Notes: generated by a model not told the origin, from the sequence alone. A DNA stretch of 64,000 nt from Pseudorasbora parva (GCF_024679245.1 NC_090176.1:19351793-19415792); one strand, 5' to 3'. Shown: positions 45,499-58,260, counted from the stretch's first letter. Made by a program: numbers and translations.

Positions 45499-46245
45499 GT
45501 TTTAATCAGGGATGCACCGAATGTTCGGCAACCGAAATTATAAGTAAATAGAATAAGTAAAAAGGCCAAATAATTTTTGCCGAACAATTAGTTTTTAATG
45601 ACGCGATCAAATAGTAACCCACGTAGAGTGAGAGGCGCGCGCGCTTTATGCAGCAAACATGTCAGCAGTGTGGAAGCACTCTTTAGTGCTGCATCTCATG
45701 TCATCGATGAGAAGAGGAACCGACTTTCATGTGAGAAAGCAGAGAAGCTACTTTTCATAAAGAAGAACCTGCCACTTTTCCTGAAGAAGTAGGCTAAGTA
45801 GGCTTATGTCTAGGACACTTATTTATTTGTTGTGGGTTCATCCATATTTTTTGCACTATTCAATGCACATTTGTTGTTGTAGACATACAGAGTTACATTC
45901 TTTCAGCAATCAGTTATAGGCCTAACATAGGCTATTCAAGAAGTTAAAGTTATGTTGTGCTTAGTTTGTATAATATCTGCTGGAATGTTAAAAAAAATGT
46001 TCAGTGTTAAATAAATATTTTGAAATTGTATTTTTGTTATTTGATTTATTTCTCTGAAAAGCAACACAAAATAGTAAAAAGCAAATCTGTACTATTTAAT
46101 TATTGTAATGGTAAAAAAAATTGCCAAATAAATGGAAAAAATGCAAAACACCACGTTCGGTATTCGGCCTTCGGCCAAGCATTTCATTATTATTTGGTTT
46201 CGGCTTTGGCCAAAAATTTCATTTCGGTGCATCCCTAGTTTTAAT
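45499..46245. mobile_element. 731-bp hAT derivative with transposase scrap, perfect 8-bp TSD
   Basis: The element is 45507-46237, starting cagggatgcaccgaatgttc and ending atttcggtgcatcccta. The duplication gttttaat is exact at 45499-45506 and 46238-46245. It is an internally deleted hAT that still holds the transposase C-terminal coding segment. Confidence 0.93.
45598..45792 (+). pseudogene. hAT transposase, C-terminal dimerisation-domain fragment
   Basis: The open frame contains SSVEALFSAASHVIDEKRN followed by RLSCEKAEKLLFIKKNLPLF. This matches the hATC dimerisation signature (..ERxFSxAGxxxxxxRxxLxPxxxxxLxFLxxN). The catalytic and BED-finger parts are absent. The first ~22 residues have no homology I can see. 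It ends at a stop after LKK. Confidence 0.85.
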
Positions 46246-46542
46246 ACAAAGCTGGCTTTGCAAAAAATAAATTTAAAAAATTTACTTCTCAAGGATGGAT
46301 CTGTACCAACTCCTTGTCATCCTCCAGAAGTAGCAAGTGTCACACTGTTTATTTTTTTATAATACAAATCAATAATTGAAGAGTTCAGGATGCAAAAGCC
46401 TGTAAAAGCCACTTTGGTCAAAAATGAATAGTGGTGAATGCTCTTCGCATATAGTATATGTTCCTAAAATACTTTCATTTCAAACCCACTAAATCCTTAC
46501 CTCATCCCATTCAGAAGTACCAGTACTTAGGTCCCATAGACA

Positions 46543-46693
<151 letters not shown>

Positions 46694-46900
46694 GTTAAAT
46701 ATCGAGCCGTATAGACCAAAACCACAATTTGTACCAGGCTGTAAACATGTTTTTGTCTGCTGTAAAGCTGGGAATTTTAACATGGAGCTCAATGACATTC
46801 TGCTCCCTTCGGGAGCCTGTCCCTAGTGGCCAGCCGAGGAATTGCAGTTTAAGTTACTGCCATATTGGCTTCAACAGAAACTGGGGGAAGGTTGCCGCTT
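46694..46900. repeat. Diverged dispersed repeat
   Basis: gaccaaaaccacaatttgtaccaggctgtaaacatg and ggccagccgaggaattgcag are blocks I recognise from an abundant cyprinid repeat. The low-complexity tract lies inside it. Class unknown. Confidence 0.45.
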
Positions 46901-47309
46901 GAGTGAAACCTATGCATAAGAGCCTAACTAAAATGCTTATTTTAAAGAAAAAATAAAATAAAATAAATTGTAAATTAATTTGTAGCATGTCAACATACTG
47001 CATCAGTAGGAAAGTAATAGTTATGTAGCTTACTGCATTCAGTGTTGGCTAACGTTAAATAATATAAAACAGGTAAGTGTTTAAAATTCAGTGTATAGCT
47101 AGCTATTGACATACATATAACATCTTGTTGTAACCGCGTTTGAGGAGGTGGTTGGTTGTCTCCTGTCGTCGCCAATTAAGAGTCTGGCTCATACATGTAA
47201 GGCCAGAAAACAACAGGCCAGTCAGAAGAGAGGCGCATGAATATTAATTAGGCCAAACATCGAGCTGTTCTTATAAGAGGAGCTGTAAACATCTATTACA
47301 ATGGTTTTT

Positions 47310-47311
<2 letters not shown>
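46901..47311. other. Intronic sequence, nothing recognised
   Basis: No repeat ends, SINE boxes or coding signals seen. Confidence 0.35.

Positions 47312-47393
<82 letters not shown>
47312..47393. repeat. (TA)n microsatellite replacing one end of a Tc1 element
   Basis: Pure TA, about 41 units, directly abutting the transposase C-terminal coding sequence of the element at 47394-48721. The Tc1 left terminal repeat that should lie here or beyond was not found. Confidence 0.93.
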
Positions 47394-47395
<2 letters not shown>

Positions 47396-48721
47396 CCCTT
47401 TTGCCAACAAGAGATCACTTAATCTTCTCCTATAACATTCCACAAGATTGGAGAACACAGAGAGAGGGATCTTTATCTAGAAAGATTGTGCAAAGAAGAA
47501 CAGTCAGTGTCCTGGGTCATCTCTTATGCTCTCTCTTCTTTAGCTCGCCCCAGAGGTTTTCGATTGGGTTGAGGTCTGGGTAATGAGATGGCCATGGGAG
47601 GACCTTGAGTTTGTGACTGCTGAACCATTGTTGTGTAGATTTTGCCACATGTTTTGGATCATTGTCCTGGTGATGACGATCCATCTTCAGGCCATCAAGT
47701 TTTTATTTAAAATGTCTAGGTAGTTCAAAGCATTCATAATGCAATGCACCCTAACAAGGTTCCCAGGGCCTTTGGAAGAGAAACGGGCCCACAGCATCAC
47801 AGATCCTCCACCATACTTCACGGTGGGCATGAGGTGCTTTTCGGCATACTAATCTTTTGTTTTACGCCAGACACACTTAGAGTGTCTGTTGCCAAAAAGC
47901 TCAATCTTAGTCTCTGACCAAAGCACACAATCCCAGTTGAAGTCCCAGTCCCGCTTAGCAAACCCCAGACGTTTACGCTTGTGAGTGTTAGTGAGAAAAG
48001 GCTTTTTCCTTACATGCCTCCCAAACAGCTTGTTGGCATGTAGAGAGCATCTGATGGTTGTTTTGGAGACTTTGTGACCCCAAGATTCCACTCTTTGATG
48101 CAATTCTGTGACAGTTTCTAGGACATTTTTTTACTTCACTTACCATCTTCCTCACTATGCGTTGTGGCAAGATAAACTTGGGATCTCTTCCAGCCTTGTT
48201 TGTCACGGTTTAGTTGTTTTAAACTTCTTAAAGATTCCTCTGACTATAGAAACGGGGAAGTTAAGGGGAATGGCTATTTTCTTGTAGCCATTGCCTGACT
48301 TATGAAGGTCGACACACATCTGCCTTTCTTGAATGGTGTGTTTTCTTGTCTTTGCCATGTTGAAAAATGGGTAAGAGAATTAGGCCTCTGTGTCACATCA
48401 TATTTATACCCCAGGGAAGCAGGAACTCATCAATTACTAATTAAAATTTCCTAGATACCCTAACCAACTTTAGCAACTACAGAAAAATATATTTAGAAAA
48501 AAATAAATTACATTTTTCAGATGAATTTTTAGGGGTGCCAATAATTTTTTATTTTTTTTATGTGTGATTTTTTTTACCACCAAAGTAATGTAGTTAAATG
48601 AAAAGTTGGATTTTTCTCTTTTTTTGCATTTGGGTTCTGTTGTTTTTAAAAAAAGGGAGAATTTTTTGGAAGTCCACGACCACATCTTAAACAGGGTTGC
48701 CAATAATTGTGAAGGGCACTG
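47394..48721 (-). mobile_element. Tc1-like transposon, left end lost
   Basis: The right end reads ccaataattgtgaagggcactg|ta; inverted, cagtgcccttcacaattattgg, the common fish Tc1 terminus inserted at TA. An inner copy of the repeat word ggggtgccaataatttttt is at 48532-48550. The body carries a decayed transposase on the minus strand. The left terminus is missing, replaced by the (TA)n tract. Confidence 0.88.
47430..48358 (-). pseudogene. Tc1 transposase, broken, first catalytic Asp deleted
   Basis: Starts ATG at 48358 (MAKTRKHTIQERQMCVDLHK), the paired-like DNA-binding domain. Stops and frame changes occur around 48200-48120. The catalytic region includes WSETKIELFG, GGGSVMLWA, a [11 protein letters not shown] motif (second Asp) and [13 protein letters not shown] (third residue, Glu). 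The normal first-Asp motif is WSDETKIELFG: the minus-strand text tggtcagagactaag at about 47920-47906 is three bases short, removing the Asp in frame. The C-terminus runs into the (TA)n tract. Inactive on several counts. Confidence 0.87.
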
Positions 48722-48966
<245 letters not shown>

Positions 48967-49007
48967 CATACTTTTAAGGGACAGGTTTGGTGATATGGGT
49001 AGATTTA

Positions 49008-49384
49008 AAGGTGCACCAAGTAAATTTTTGCAGCATCTAGCAGTGAGGTTGTGAATTGCAACCACTCACCACTCCCTTTTGAAGTACAAAAAGAAGCTAC
49101 AGTGGCTGATACAGGACAAAGATGTTGTAGTCTGAGACAGCAGAGAGTAGCTAGCGCTTTGTAGAGAAGTTTGTCTGTTTAGGGCTACTGTAGAAACACA
49201 GAAACGCAAAATGGCGACTTCACTGTAAGGGGACCTGCGATGTGTGTAGATAGAAATGTCTCATTCTAAGGTAATAAAAACATAACAGGTTTATTATGTA
49301 AGGCGTTTATACTCCACTGAAAACAGTTATATATATTAATTTCTGTCAATAGATCCCCGCAGATATTATACACTGCACCACTAA
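49008..49384. repeat. AGGTGCACCAAGTAA TTAA-type repeat, decayed
   Basis: ttaaaggtgcaccaagtaa at about 49006-49024; the right end tatacactgcacca inverted reads tggtgcagtgtata, a partial inverted repeat. Contains ggttgtgaattgcaaccactcacc and gctacagtggctgatacagg, recognised from cyprinid repeats. The right TTAA is lost. Confidence 0.6.
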
Positions 49385-50020
49385 CGGTTGATTAAGGGGA
49401 GTCAGGATCAACCATATAATTATAGATGTTTTGTAAGATTGGGAAACTCTGCCATAGAAGGCAGAAATCTTTCTTATCCTAGGTATTATAAAGACAGATG
49501 GGGATGGAAGGTGATGCTATAACAAAAGGAAATTATAATTCAGTTAGACAAAATACCCATTCCACAATCTGTCCATACTGTCCATCTAAACCACTGACTG
49601 CCTCCACTACCCTCACAGTCCTCATCTCTAAGGAGATAAGAGGTCAAGCACATAACATTTAAAAAGGCAATTTGATGTAATAGACTATGGGGACCTTTTA
49701 TAGCTGTGAGTGAAAGTAGTGATTCAGTAATCTAATTCGACTTCTAAACCATAAAAATGGAACACCACTGCTGAGCTTTATTGGATCGCCAGGTCAAGTG
49801 GTGAAGAAACTGCATTAACATTACTTAAATTCCGAAGACAATGGCTCTAATCCTTTACAGAAAGCCAAAAGTACGAAACGATAGACAACTACAAAACTTT
49901 TTCTGTTAACATTTTAAGTCAAATATATTACAGATCAGAAGACCTTAAGGAAGTCGATAATGGCCAGCTGAAGTGGTGAATTTTTACAATTTTTTAAATG
50001 TTAAAAATACATTCTCTTAA
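49385..50020. other. Intronic sequence, nothing recognised
   Basis: No open frame, paired termini or boxes. Confidence 0.35.
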
Positions 50021-50132
50021 CTAGGGCGCCACGATATATCTATTATTGAAATAACCGCAATATACATTTGGGATGTCATGAAAACCGAAACTTTGGTACC
50101 AAGTCGGTATCAACATTTTAAAATCCTGAAGG
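50021..50132 (+). repeat. hAT terminal fragment (TAGGGCGCCACGATATATC)
   Basis: tagggcgccacgatatatc followed by aataaccgcaatata, then ggtaccaagtcggtatc. Only one end is present. Confidence 0.5.
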
Positions 50133-50936
50133 TACACTGAATGTTTTTTTTTTTTTTTTTTTTTTACTGCTTGTTCAAATTGTTTAATTAAAATGAGCTA
50201 AAGGAACACAATTGCTATACATTTTGTCCAAACTTAATTTGATTGTGTTCAATCCACTTAAAATAAGTGAAATATAAACACAAATCAAATAAGTCAAATT
50301 GAAGTCAAACTTAATCCGTTTGTGTTGTGTTACATGATGTGTTGCATTAACTGAAACTGGGCAGGGCTTGTTAGTTCCCAGCATGCTTTGCATGTGGCTA
50401 AACCAAGAGCGAGTAAATGTTATTTTACATGTAAAAGTGTTTATTTATTTTTGAGCAAAAGGAGAAAAGGGGGAGACTTGTTTGTGTTTAATAGTCAATT
50501 ATGTTGTAATTATTAGAACAATTGAAATGATTGTGGGTTAACATTGTGGAGAAAAGTGGAACATTTGCTTAGGCTGTGGACTAATACAACTGTCATAACG
50601 GCTTTGCTGAGGGAGCTTTTAATGCTTAGTAAGATGATAATGTGTGCTATTGCTAGTTTATTGAAGTTTTCAACTAGCTAGTGCACAATTATAATTCCGT
50701 TTTGTAACATTAATGTATATGAATTGAAATGGTTGAATGAATATATGAAATTGAATGTCTGAATCATGACAGGGAGTCAAAATTCACTTTGAAACTGCTT
50801 AACTGAGTCACTTAAAATGTATTCATTCCATGAAGTTGAAGTTGCATGAACAAATTATGCTTTTTTAACGCAATTGATTCATGTGGGCCCGATGTACACA
50901 ATTAAATGTAAATCCAACGCACTTTTTTTCAGTGTA
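50133..50936. mobile_element. 800-bp TA-flanked MITE-like element
   Basis: TA at 50133-50134 and 50935-50936, termini cactgaa and ttcagtg. T-rich left and aaaaaaag right. The middle contains actgggcagggcttgttag and cccagcatgctttgc, shared with diverged elements at 57490-58260 and 62390-62650. Terminal inverted repeats are short, so classification stays open. Confidence 0.65.
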
Positions 50937-51369
50937 CTTTGCTCTGCAAGCAAGATGCATGGTACAATACAAGACTTTAGCGCACAATTTTATATCATGG
51001 CACTTTATAATTTCAAACGATTTTAAATGATAAAGTACTTAAAGTAGAAAACAATAAAAGTGAATAAGTGTAGCTCTAAATCTGGTAAAATGTTACACGT
51101 TGTAAAATACGTTCATGAAAAACAAGTAAATATACAGAAATAGGGCCTTTATACACTAAGAAAATACATTTATTTCAATGTATAACCCAGCTTTCTAATG
51201 AGTCAGCAACATATAGATAGGGCAGAAAAAGCTATTAATAATCTTTATTAGTGAAAAAGTATTTTAATACAAATGGCTCCAATACAGAGCGGCTCAGAGC
51301 GCGTATGTGCGTCCCGTGCGCAGGATGATGCCCTAGAGGCAACACGGAGTCACAGTCCACATTGAAAAG
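50937..51369. other. Intronic sequence, nothing recognised
   Basis: AT-rich, no supported feature. Confidence 0.35.
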
Positions 51370-51375
51370 TTCAGT

Positions 51376-51862
51376 AGTTCAGTAGAAACCCTGGAGTATA
51401 TTCAAATGATTGTGCTTTCCCCCCTCATATCCCCCTGAAAGAAGAGATTTATGCAGTTTATTTCAGGAAAAATTCCTCCTATGATGCAAATTGACGATAT
51501 TTGCATCATAGGAGACTACAGCCAGCAGAGGGAGCCATTTCCGCATGTTTTGAACCCGCGCATGGGGGATGGGAGATCACACTCAGAGCTCAGCTCACAG
51601 CTACAGGCACTCATTTAAACGGAGCTATGGTGAGCAATGTAAGCCTTTTAACTTCTCAAATTAATTTCTATGAAAGTTAAGTTTGCAAAGGCATGAACTG
51701 AAACGTGCCAGACTGAACTTGCATTGTTATTATATGCCGCGAGTGTATTCGCGATTACCTCAGCTCTCATCACACGCTCATCAGCTCATTTATCTCACTC
51801 CTGCAGTTAGTGCTCAGTGCTGTGAGACTCGCGCGGTGACTCACTCATTATATTGAACAGAC
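51376..51862. repeat. Truncated copy 2 of the 17588-18398 TTAA element
   Basis: From cagtagaaaccctggagtatat to ctcactcattatattgaacagacaac it tracks 17629-18146. It lacks both TTAA ends and has lost about 40 bp after the hairpin, whose right arm ends early (tcatagga). Same orientation as copy 1. Confidence 0.88.
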
Positions 51863-51984
51863 AACTCTCAGACATGGAATGGCTTCAGAACACTTATAAT
51901 ATAGTGCATGAAGCGTTAAAATTGCTTTATAATGTTTTTGAGCCTTTTTTGGGGCACTGGGGCTCAACAATAACACAGAATATT

Positions 51985-52096
51985 ATATGTAGTGTCGGAT
52001 TTGGATTGGATTGGTCCCGTTTGACTGATAGCTGATCCGGCCAATAATGGCGGATCAGATCCGATACCGATACTGGATATCGGATTTGTGCATCCC
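51985..52096 (-). repeat. hAT terminal fragment (GGGATGCACAAATCCGATATC)
   Basis: Ends gatatcggatttgtgcatccc; preceded by gatccgataccgatactg palindromic words typical of a hAT end. The other end is not seen. Confidence 0.6.
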
Positions 52097-54850
52097 GTCA
52101 AAATGCCTGTCTTGGAGAATAGTCATGTAAACACAGTCGGTTATGACAATGTTTTTTTTTTTTTTTTTTACTTGGCTACCCACATTCAACTGTTGATAAA
52201 AAATAAATAATAATAATATAAAGAATAATATAATATAAAGAATAAAACAGGGCTTCTTATTTGTTTATCTTTTTAAAGCAGAGGCGGGGAAAGAGTTAAT
52301 CTTTTTATATGAATGTTTATAGTTTTACTAGAAACAAAGATAATTTAAGTACTAATAAAGAAAATCTTTTTCTTTTGGTGGAGCGCATGTGTCTGTGTTG
52401 AGAGGAGCTGTATTCTGAGCCCTGAGCAGTGATGATAATCAGACACCAAGCGGAGGAGAGAGAGCATGACTGATGCTTTCAATCTGCTCTAAGAGAGATA
52501 ACTATCTGCTTACAGCATCACACCTGTTACAAACGGACACTGAAAAACGCATACGCCATCATTCATTGAGGCGATTTGCATATAGTCTTGTTTACTGTAT
52601 TACACTGTGGGGCAGATGCGGAGGGGAGGGGTTAGATGCTAAACAAAGCGACATATGGAGTGCATAAACTTGAGCAGTTAAGAGCAGTTAAGTTTAAATA
52701 CAGCCTCAGGACAAAGACAAAATCAGAGAATGAGAGAGAAAGACATGAACTGTTGATCGCAAACCACAACGGACTCAAGGGCAAAGAAGAAAGTGCCAAA
52801 ATCTAGAAGGTTTCTGAAATATTACTGTTTAATGGTTAAATATATCCTATTGCACACCTAAATCATATATAAAATGTAATTTATTCCTGTAACAGCAAAG
52901 CTGCATTTTCTATCAAAAGAACAGCATTTTTTAAATAGAAAACTTTTGTAACATTACATAACATTTATTTGGTGTCATTTGTTTGTATAAGATTAAAGCC
53001 TCCTAGATTAATAAAAATGTACATTTCTATATTAAACATAGACATCCGGTCCTGGACTTTGCTAAAAGAACAAATAAACACACACATGCGCACGCACGCA
53101 CGCACGCGTATGTGAATGAAGACTTCAGATGCAAAAACCTCTAAGTCCATCTTTAAATAAGCATTCATGTCAAAAACTGACTGATAAACATTTCATTGCC
53201 ATTAAAGGGAAATTACTGAACCTAACCATACGAGCCTGATAAAAAATGTAATTCGTCTCAAAAGAAAAGTGTCAGAAGGACTTCAGAAGTCTTCATATAT
53301 ATACACAGTATCTTCTACTTCCTTCCCCATTTCAACATCTCTCCCAGGATCTACAATTGAACTGAATAGGATGCGAAAACAGAATTATTCATCCTTCCAG
53401 TCTTGTTCCCTTCTCAATTCGGATAACAATTTCATAGAGGAAAGCAGTAGCTAGACTCTCTCTCTCTCTCCTCTGCTGACTCAGTCTCTATACTCTGATA
53501 AGACTGTGAGGATTAAAGACATTTTAAAATAAGCTCTGGCACTGCAGTTAAATAAGCCTTTGGTTGTAAAAGAATCCAATTACCCTAAAATCAGTTCCGT
53601 AGCTTCACTTCTTTTGTCTTTCTCCAGGAACGCTCACTGTAGAAAGAAGAGCTACGACACAAACCCCCGGAGGAACCAGATAACGTCTTCACGCTCCTGG
53701 TGTCCCACCAAACATATGAAAACTATCAGAAATGTGCATTTATTTGGTTATACCCAACACCACAGGGAGGCTTACAGCTCTATTCCATGGTAATTCTCAA
53801 TACGAAGCATCAAGAGGATTGAGGAAACACTTTTTTTCACCTTCGTCGTCTAACCTACACATAAATGCACACCTCAAGACCGACTGCTCCTCATGTAAGT
53901 GCTATAATTGCTGCACTTCCTGAGCCTTCAGATTTCAATGCAGTACCATGAACAGTTGTCCTTCAAACGCACAGCAATGTCAGACAGACTAAGAGAAGTA
54001 GGGATTCCCACAGCGCCATTCAACAGTCTCCTCGTTTAAAGCCTTGAACACAATCCACAAGACGCATAAGCTGGAGTCAGTGAAACATTCCCAGAAAACA
54101 CCCTCCCAACACACACGCGGAGGAAGCATGAATGCAATTCCATTAACAAAGGGAATTAGCTGTGAGCTTTCATCTTCCCCATCAGCCTGCTATCAGCGAG
54201 CCACAGATATGTGGGACAGTAGCACATACAGTATAATCACAGGACTGCATGGCACAGGCTTGGAGCTCTATATTTCCGAGAGACTCACATTTCTTAGTCA
54301 CGGAATCAAACAAGCATGATCCAAACTCAGCCAAGAGTGAAGATCATGTGGATTAAAGGCGCGCAGAGGAATACTGACCTACTACATTCGGCCTGCCACT
54401 GGTAATGGCTTGCAGTTCCATTTAGAGAAATTATGAAGGGAGATTAGGAGCCAATGGTTCTCTTGCAAAGTAGAAGAGCAGAAATTGAGAAAAAATATTG
54501 CAATGTCTAGGTTGAACACATCTGGCTACCGGTAAGAAGCAAGAATTTTAATGTAGGTCAAGGGATACAAGGCATTAGGAATCGATTGTGGGCGAGTGGC
54601 TGTGATAGAAGCACAATGGCACGTTTATAGAGAGTACACTGAAAAAGCTTTCCAGTTTTGCAAGGAAAAAGGCAGAATTAAAGGAACGTGTTTGCCTGTT
54701 TAGTTGTCAGATGTAGGTAAAACTAGTTTGCTAACATAAATGAGGTTGTTGAAATGATTTGAGATTTTGGCAGCATCAGCAAAAATAGGACTGATAAATA
54801 CAAACCAGTCAATGAATGTTTTGCCATGCGTGCGTGTCATATATATATCA
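52097..54850. other. Intronic sequence, no gene; minor low-complexity tracts
   Basis: T run at 52150-52169, ATA-rich 52196-52250, CA/CACG tract at 53077-53108, TC tract at 53457-53471. Open frames of 60-91 codons (for example 54044-54319) have no domain. The part 53300-54650 is the least repetitive long stretch here and I see no named feature in it. Confidence 0.4.
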
Positions 54851-56228
54851 CAGGTCCTTCTCAAAAAATTAGCATATGTGATAAAAGTTCATTATTTTCC
54901 ATAATGTAATGATAAAAATTAAACTTGCATATATTTTATATTCATTGCACACCAACTGAAAGATGTCAGGTCTTTTATTGTTTTAATACTGATGATTTTG
55001 GCATACAGCTCATGAAAACCCCAAATTCTCAAAAAAATTGCATATTTCAACCGACCAATAAAAGAAAAGTGTTTTTAATACAAAAAAGGTCAACCTTCAA
55101 ATAATTATGTTCAGTTACGCACTTAATACTTGGTCGGGAATCCTTTTGCAGAAATGACTGCTTCAATGCGGCGTGGCATGGAGGCGATCAGCCTGTGGCA
55201 CTGCTGAGGTGTTATGGAGGCCCAGGATGCTTCGATAGCGGCCTTAAGCTCATCCAGAGTGTCGGGTCTTGCGTCTTTCAACTTTCTCTTCACAATATCC
55301 CACAGATTCTCTATGGGGTTCAGGTCAGGAGAGTTGGCAGGCCAAATGAGCACAGTAATACCATGGTCAGTAAACCATTTACCAGTGGTTTTGGCACTGT
55401 GAGCAGGTGCCAGGTCGTGCTGAAAAAAACGAAATCATTCCTCTCCATAAAGCTTTTCAGCAGATGGAAGCAAGAGTGCTCCAAAATCTCCTGATAGCTA
55501 GCTGCATTGACCCTGCCCTTGATAAAACACAGTGGACCAACACTAGCAGCTGACATGGCACCCCAGACCATCACTGACTCTGGGTACTTGACACTGGACT
55601 TCAGGCATTTTGGCATTTCCTTCTCCCCAGTCTTCCTCCAGACTCTGGCACCTTGATTTCCAAATGATATGCAAAATTTGCTTTCATCCGAAAAAAGTAC
55701 TTTGGACCACTGAGCAACAGTCCAGTGCTGCTTCTCTGTAGCCCAAAGTGGCTTGACCTGGGGAATGCGGCACCTGTAGCCCATTTCCAGCACACGCCTG
55801 TGCACGGTGGCTCTGGGTGTTTCTACTCCAGACTCTGGAGTAGTTTCTACTCCAGTTCCTTCTCCACAATCTTCCTCAGGGTCCGGTCACCTCTTCTCGT
55901 TGTGCAGCATTTTTTGCCACACTTTTTCCTTCCCACAGACTTCCCACTGAGGTGCCTTGATACAGCACTCTGGGAACAGCCTATTCGTTCAGAAATTTCT
56001 TTCTGTGGCTTACCCTCTCACTTGAGAGGGTGAATGATGGCCTTCTGGACAAGGTCAGGTCGGCAGTCTTACCCATGATTGCGGTTTTGAGTAATGAACC
56101 AGGCTAGTTTTTAAAAGCCTCAGGAATCTTTTGCAGGTGTTTAGAGTTAATTAGTTGATTCAGATGATTAGGTTAATAGCTCGTTTAGAGAACCTTTACA
56201 TGATATGCTATTTTTTTGAGAAGGACAT
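54851..56228 (-). mobile_element. Tc1/mariner transposon with nearly full-length broken transposase
   Basis: Left end caggtccttctcaaaaaattagcata; inverted right end gtccttctcaaaaaaatagcata. Outermost bases and TA duplications are mutated. The coding strand is minus. A (TA)n tract starts right of the element at about 56264. Confidence 0.88.
55123..56076 (-). pseudogene. Tc1/mariner transposase, frameshifted
   Basis: Start ATG at 56076 (MGKTADLTLS). The N-terminal helix-turn-helix region is frameshifted with an early stop. Residues from VLEMGYRCRIPQVKP through VLFSDESKF (first Asp) and VMVWGAMSA are in one frame (55805 downward). A base change in the T run near 55424-55432 shifts the frame, so the FFQHDLAPAHS-type second-Asp motif is split. 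The C-terminus [20 protein letters not shown] (Glu) is in a third stretch ending GFPTKY at 55123. All three catalytic residues are still encoded, only in different frames. Confidence 0.9.
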
Positions 56229-56260
56229 TATTGTATATTATAATAATATATTGTATATTA

Positions 56261-56263
<3 letters not shown>

Positions 56264-56313
<50 letters not shown>

Positions 56314-56330
56314 GTATATGTATATGTATG

Positions 56331-56405
<75 letters not shown>

Positions 56406-56415
56406 CACACACACT
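56264..56415. repeat. (TA)n/(TG)n microsatellite
   Basis: TA with tgta interruptions to 56399, then a short acacatacacacacac tail. Confidence 0.95.
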
Positions 56416-57489
56416 CAAAAGTACATTTAAAATAAATCAGTAAAAAATGTATACATTTTAAACAGTGCCAACATGCTAAAAAAAAATAATAATAAACAAA
56501 ACAAATAATGTTACATATACATATTTTTACATTGGGTCAGTAAAAAAGTTGGCAAGTAGAAATCTGGACAAAAATCCCTGCCGAGCATTTGGCTTCATAA
56601 AACTTGGAAAATTGCATACATAATTCGTTATGTACGGTTTTCATTGTATTCATTCACTTTCATTTACATTATATTAAAAATAAGAGTAGCCCGGAAGTTC
56701 TTTAAAATATCTCCTTTTGTGCTTCTCAAAAGAAAGTAAAGGTGGGTTTCGAACAACATGATGGATATTTCATCAACATAAAAATAGAATATTACAGTTA
56801 CAAAAGTGGTGGAAACCAAGACAAAATTACTGTACGGCTGTTTATCTGCAGAATTAGTTCAATACATTTGCAGTGGTGAGGAACAGAAAGCAGGTTTGGA
56901 CATTAGTAGAACAGCAGCATAAGCCAAAAGGCACATATGGGATGCTGCTGTATTGCCGATCCCAGCATGAGACTAATGAACCAGGAATTAACTCCGGTGT
57001 TTCTCTCAATCCAGTCTCGGTTTCATCTCTTCCTTCAGCCATCCTCCATTGCTGTCTTTATTTCAACTCCATCTCTGTCTAACAAAGCCTTTAGCTGTCT
57101 TTTTTCTTTTTACAGCCACTTTACAGTCCCATCCACCCGGTTTTTATTCAACCATTCAATCACCAACATTTCCAGCTCTGTTTCTTCTTGACCTCATTCA
57201 CTGCTGTCTGCTTCTTACTGGCTTCTTTATGGCCTACATTGACAGAGTCCATAACAGTTTTATAGAGGACTGCATTAAGTCAAACACAGCCATCACCCAC
57301 ACACACCCACACACCGGATTTGTTACAGACGTAGCCCTTTGCTGAAAGATATTTTGTATCAATAATGAAGCAGACATGACTAAGCCATCACACAAAAACT
57401 GGCTTTTGCTTTCTTGTCTAATTAATCACAACCAGTTTGTTTTAAAGATAAATTACACAAGAACATTCAAAACGGAAAGGTCAATGGAA
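56416..57489. other. Intronic sequence, nothing recognised
   Basis: Several 60-98-codon frames on both strands at 56854-57345, low complexity and without a domain. Confidence 0.35.
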
Positions 57490-58258
57490 TAAACTACTAC
57501 CCTCCCCTCAAAACAATTAATTGGTTTGAGTAGGACAAACTAAAATTAAACAAATTAGTTCAGTCAAATTAACTTTAATGAGTATTTAGTATTTTTCTTT
57601 CAAATTTCAGAACCGATATATTTTAAGTAAACTGAAGTTTTATTGTTTTGAGTTTTATTAAATAATTTAGTTTAATTTAGACAAACTCAATTTTAACTGA
57701 ATCAATCTGGGCTGGGATTTCCATTTCCCAGCCTTATTTGACCATGGCACTTGAAAGTGGGAGTAAATGCTAACATGAAGTATTGTATAATGCTTTTTTT
57801 GTGCAAGAATAATGTGAAGTGGGAGATTTAGAAGTGATCACTGTTTTTTTATGCTAATGTAGAAGATTTTCTGTTCATGTGTTTTTTTTTTGTTTTTTTT
57901 TAAAGAGTTAACATCATAGTGACAAGTGGTGCATTTGGCTTGGTTTGAGAGCAAGTATGTTAAATGCTGAATGAGTGCAGCAATATAAAGAAAGTACTAT
58001 ACCATGCTATTGTTAACAGGTTAGCAAATTAGCATTTACTGAAAGCTACATTTGTACTAATAAAAATGTTCAGGTCTTGATTCTATCACAGGTTTCATTG
58101 GTCAAGGACCGCACATGTTTGACTGGCATGTAATGCAACCAATCGTAGTTCGTTTTGTACCGCATCTTCTTTAGGGGTGTGGACATGTTTGGACATCGAT
58201 GTTAAATTAGCAACATTGTGTCACATTTGAGTTTTGCCAACAATTCAGGTTTACAGTG
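57490..58258. repeat. Diverged relative of the 50133-50936 element
   Basis: Right end ggtttacagtg|ta at 58254-58260. Contains aatctgggctgggatttccatttcccagcc and taaatgctaacatgaag, echoing the actgggcagggctt..cccagcatgc and gtaaatgtta text of the 50 kb element. Left end not defined. Confidence 0.5.
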
Positions 58259-58260
58259 TA

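Larger units (their letters stand above)
45217..46345 (+). repeat. AAAGGTCACCTATTGTGC repeat interrupted by a hAT
   Basis: From 45217 the text aaaggtcacctattgtgcaaaatccac followed by ccaccctacaatgataaaaatccaccc is a repeat I recognise as common in cyprinids with TTAA-type ends. The site is degraded (ctaa). It is split by the hAT at 45507-46237; the right part fades after about 46345. Confidence 0.5.
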
